23,582 nucleotides of DNA from positions 1 to 23,582 of the forward strand of contig JAPXLV010000044.1 in assembly GCA_033809355.1 (NCBI GenBank). Reading direction: 5' to 3'. Of the stretch, positions 22,782 through 23,582 are shown in pieces. The translations under genes and the position numbers were made by a program. The notes beneath the pieces were generated by a model, which worked only from the letters and a program-made list of their open reading frames with translations, did not search any database and had not been told where the DNA came from. The DNA comes from T3Sed10-213 sp012519365. Its GTDB lineage: Bacteria; Planctomycetota; Phycisphaerae; Sedimentisphaerales; Anaerohalosphaeraceae. How positions within the stretch are numbered: position 1 is the first letter of the stretch; each line of letters opens with the position of its first letter.

Positions 22782-23058
22782 TCTCAACCTGGCCAACACG
22801 GGCAAAGGGGATGTTTTGATAGATGCCTTTCTTGTTGCGATTGCAGCGCAAGAAAGGAATCGTTCAAAATAACGGCATCATCTTGTTTTACCCATGCGGA
22901 CCGATGTTCGGCCGCCGGACGTTTTCCAGACGGCAGACAATGGGCTTTTCATGGCCGTACTTGATACCCTCCTTGATAGCGTCCTGCCAGACCCTCTGGC
23001 ACTGCGACGCGTTGAGTTTGCTGATTTCGGCTAAGGTCGAAGCGAAGCCCTGTTTTCT
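22771..23058 (-). pseudogene. Coding-like relic in one frame, broken by stops
   Basis: On the minus strand one reading frame gives 56 codons from 23058 to a TAA at 22888, including 'LAEISKLNASQCQRVWQDAI', 'KEGIKYGHEKPIVCRLENVR' and the end 'RPNIGPHG'. In the same frame, after an in-frame TGA at about 22864-22866, comes 'FLRCNRNKKGIYQNIPFARV' then GQVEITP and TAA at 22771-22773. Both segments have protein-like composition but no start codon or SD, and an in-frame TAA closes the upstream side (23059-23061). It looks like a decayed small gene, convergent with rtcB and overlapping its last 11 nt. I do not recognise the family. It could also be two tiny separate genes with rare starts. Confidence 0.4.
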
Positions 23059-23195
23059 TTAGGACAAAGGAAAAACCGTACAAGTTTGTGGGAGAACTGA
23101 CCCTAGTAAGCATCCACCCTCCGTGCATATAAGTATTTCTTATCAAAACACTTATCGGCATAAGCCCAAAATCGGTCAGTTTGAGTTACTAACAT
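23059..23195. other. Non-coding stretch before the transposase remnant
   Basis: Nothing coding is supported. It is more A/T-rich than its surroundings and holds the palindrome AACATATGTT (23191-23200, running into the remnant). One IS end may lie here, but no terminal inverted repeat can be confirmed because the other end is outside the window. Confidence 0.35.
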
Positions 23196-23582
23196 ATGTT
23201 TTATGATCGTATGAACGGTTATGAAGACGCACAATGGCAGAACGCTTTCCCCGGCGGCGATGCTGCACTGAAGGCACAAACGCGGCCCCAAGCATCAATC
23301 TCGTCTGGCCGGTCATCAAGCCGCAACCGTTGTTCGTTTGATTACCGACCGATGTCCCGATCAACTGAAACTTCCCTTTGCTCTGTGGACGCGCGATGCC
23401 GTCCGTCAATGGATCGAAAAACGCTACGGTATTTCGGTTTCGGTCTGGACGGTCGGCCGGTATTTGCAACAGTGGGGATTTACGCCGCAGAAACCATTGC
23501 GTCGCGCCTACGAGCAAGACCCGCAAGCCGTCCAGCGTTGGCTGGAACACGACTACCCTGCAATTCGCCGGCAGGCCCGCAC
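23196..23582 (+). pseudogene. IS630-family transposase remnant, frameshifted, cut by window edge
   Basis: Frame A opens with ATG at 23196 or 23211 and reads 'MNGYEDAQWQNAFPGGDAAL' then KAQ, matching the end of the N-terminal HTH part of IS630 transposases (W...G..ALKA). At about 23280 the similarity moves one base forward to frame B: 'RGPKHQSRLAGHQAATVVRL', 'PDQLKLPFALWTRDAVRQWI', 'VSVWTVGRYLQQWGFTPQKP' and 'YEQDPQAVQRWLEHDYPAIR', classic IS630 sequence, open to the window end. The shift equals +1 (or a 2-nt loss), which is not the common -1 programmed type. The first 30 or so HTH residues are not found upstream, so the 5' end is degraded. The DDE catalytic core would lie beyond the edge. Confidence 0.85.

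Noticed and set aside
22861..22890. In-frame TGA read as Sec or Trp to join the two relic segments
   Set aside because: There is also an in-frame TAA, no SECIS-like structure was seen, and the rest of the window uses TGA as stop (for example asd, truA, fliL).
23152..23159. GCCGATAA on the minus strand, like a sigma-28 -10 box
   Set aside because: No TAAA-type -35 box at the required 15-nt spacing, and no flagellar gene follows.

Overview
The window looks like chromosomal DNA from a motile Gram-negative bacterium, most likely a planctomycete of the Phycisphaerae type. This is an inference: it rests on the divergent flagellar switch proteins, the pairing of a sigma-54 activator and TPR proteins with flagellar genes, many starts without a clear Shine-Dalgarno (SD) sequence, lipoproteins and a WaaP-like kinase that imply an outer membrane, and balanced base composition. 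No rRNA, tRNA or CRISPR array was seen.

Region 1 (1-11946, all minus strand) is one long flagellar gene cluster. A near-perfect sigma-54 promoter (11931-11946) sits just upstream of its first gene. In transcription order: a membrane-anchored 823-aa TPR protein, an exported TPR protein, a sigma-54 activator with a degenerate receiver, fliL, fliM, fliN, flhA, a small two-helix membrane protein, a FliA/WhiG-type sigma factor, a small basic protein, a small Cys-motif protein, a coiled-coil lipoprotein, and a CsgG-like lipoprotein cut by the left edge. Several junctions overlap (ATGA, TAATG), so translation is probably coupled. The cluster encodes switch, stator-associated and export parts plus two regulators. 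The likely logic is sigma-54 plus its activator first, then sigma-28 for late genes. fliP, fliQ, fliR, flhB, flhF and flhG are not in the window.

Region 2 (11947-16705) concerns the envelope and carbohydrates. A WaaP/Kdo-kinase-like gene (minus) and a GT21-like membrane glycosyltransferase (plus) diverge from two face-to-face, overlapping sigma-70-type promoters. An exported GH2 glycosidase follows the glycosyltransferase.

Region 3 (16706-22781) is mixed. It holds a GAF-GGDEF diguanylate cyclase (minus), then on the plus strand asd (aspartate semialdehyde dehydrogenase), truA (tRNA pseudouridine synthase), a GT4 glycosyltransferase and rtcB (RNA ligase). Terminator-like hairpins lie directly against the start codons of truA and the GT4 gene, leaving no room for an ordinary leader.

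Region 4 (22782-23582) is decayed DNA: coding-like minus-strand fragments broken by stops, then a 5'-degraded, frameshifted IS630-type transposase running off the right edge.

No completely new system could be proved. The strongest candidates for novelty are the unusual flagellar operon (degenerate-receiver activator, TPR/STN-like membrane protein, FliM without the usual CheY-binding peptide, four-gene accessory tail after the sigma factor) and the two hairpins abutting start codons.
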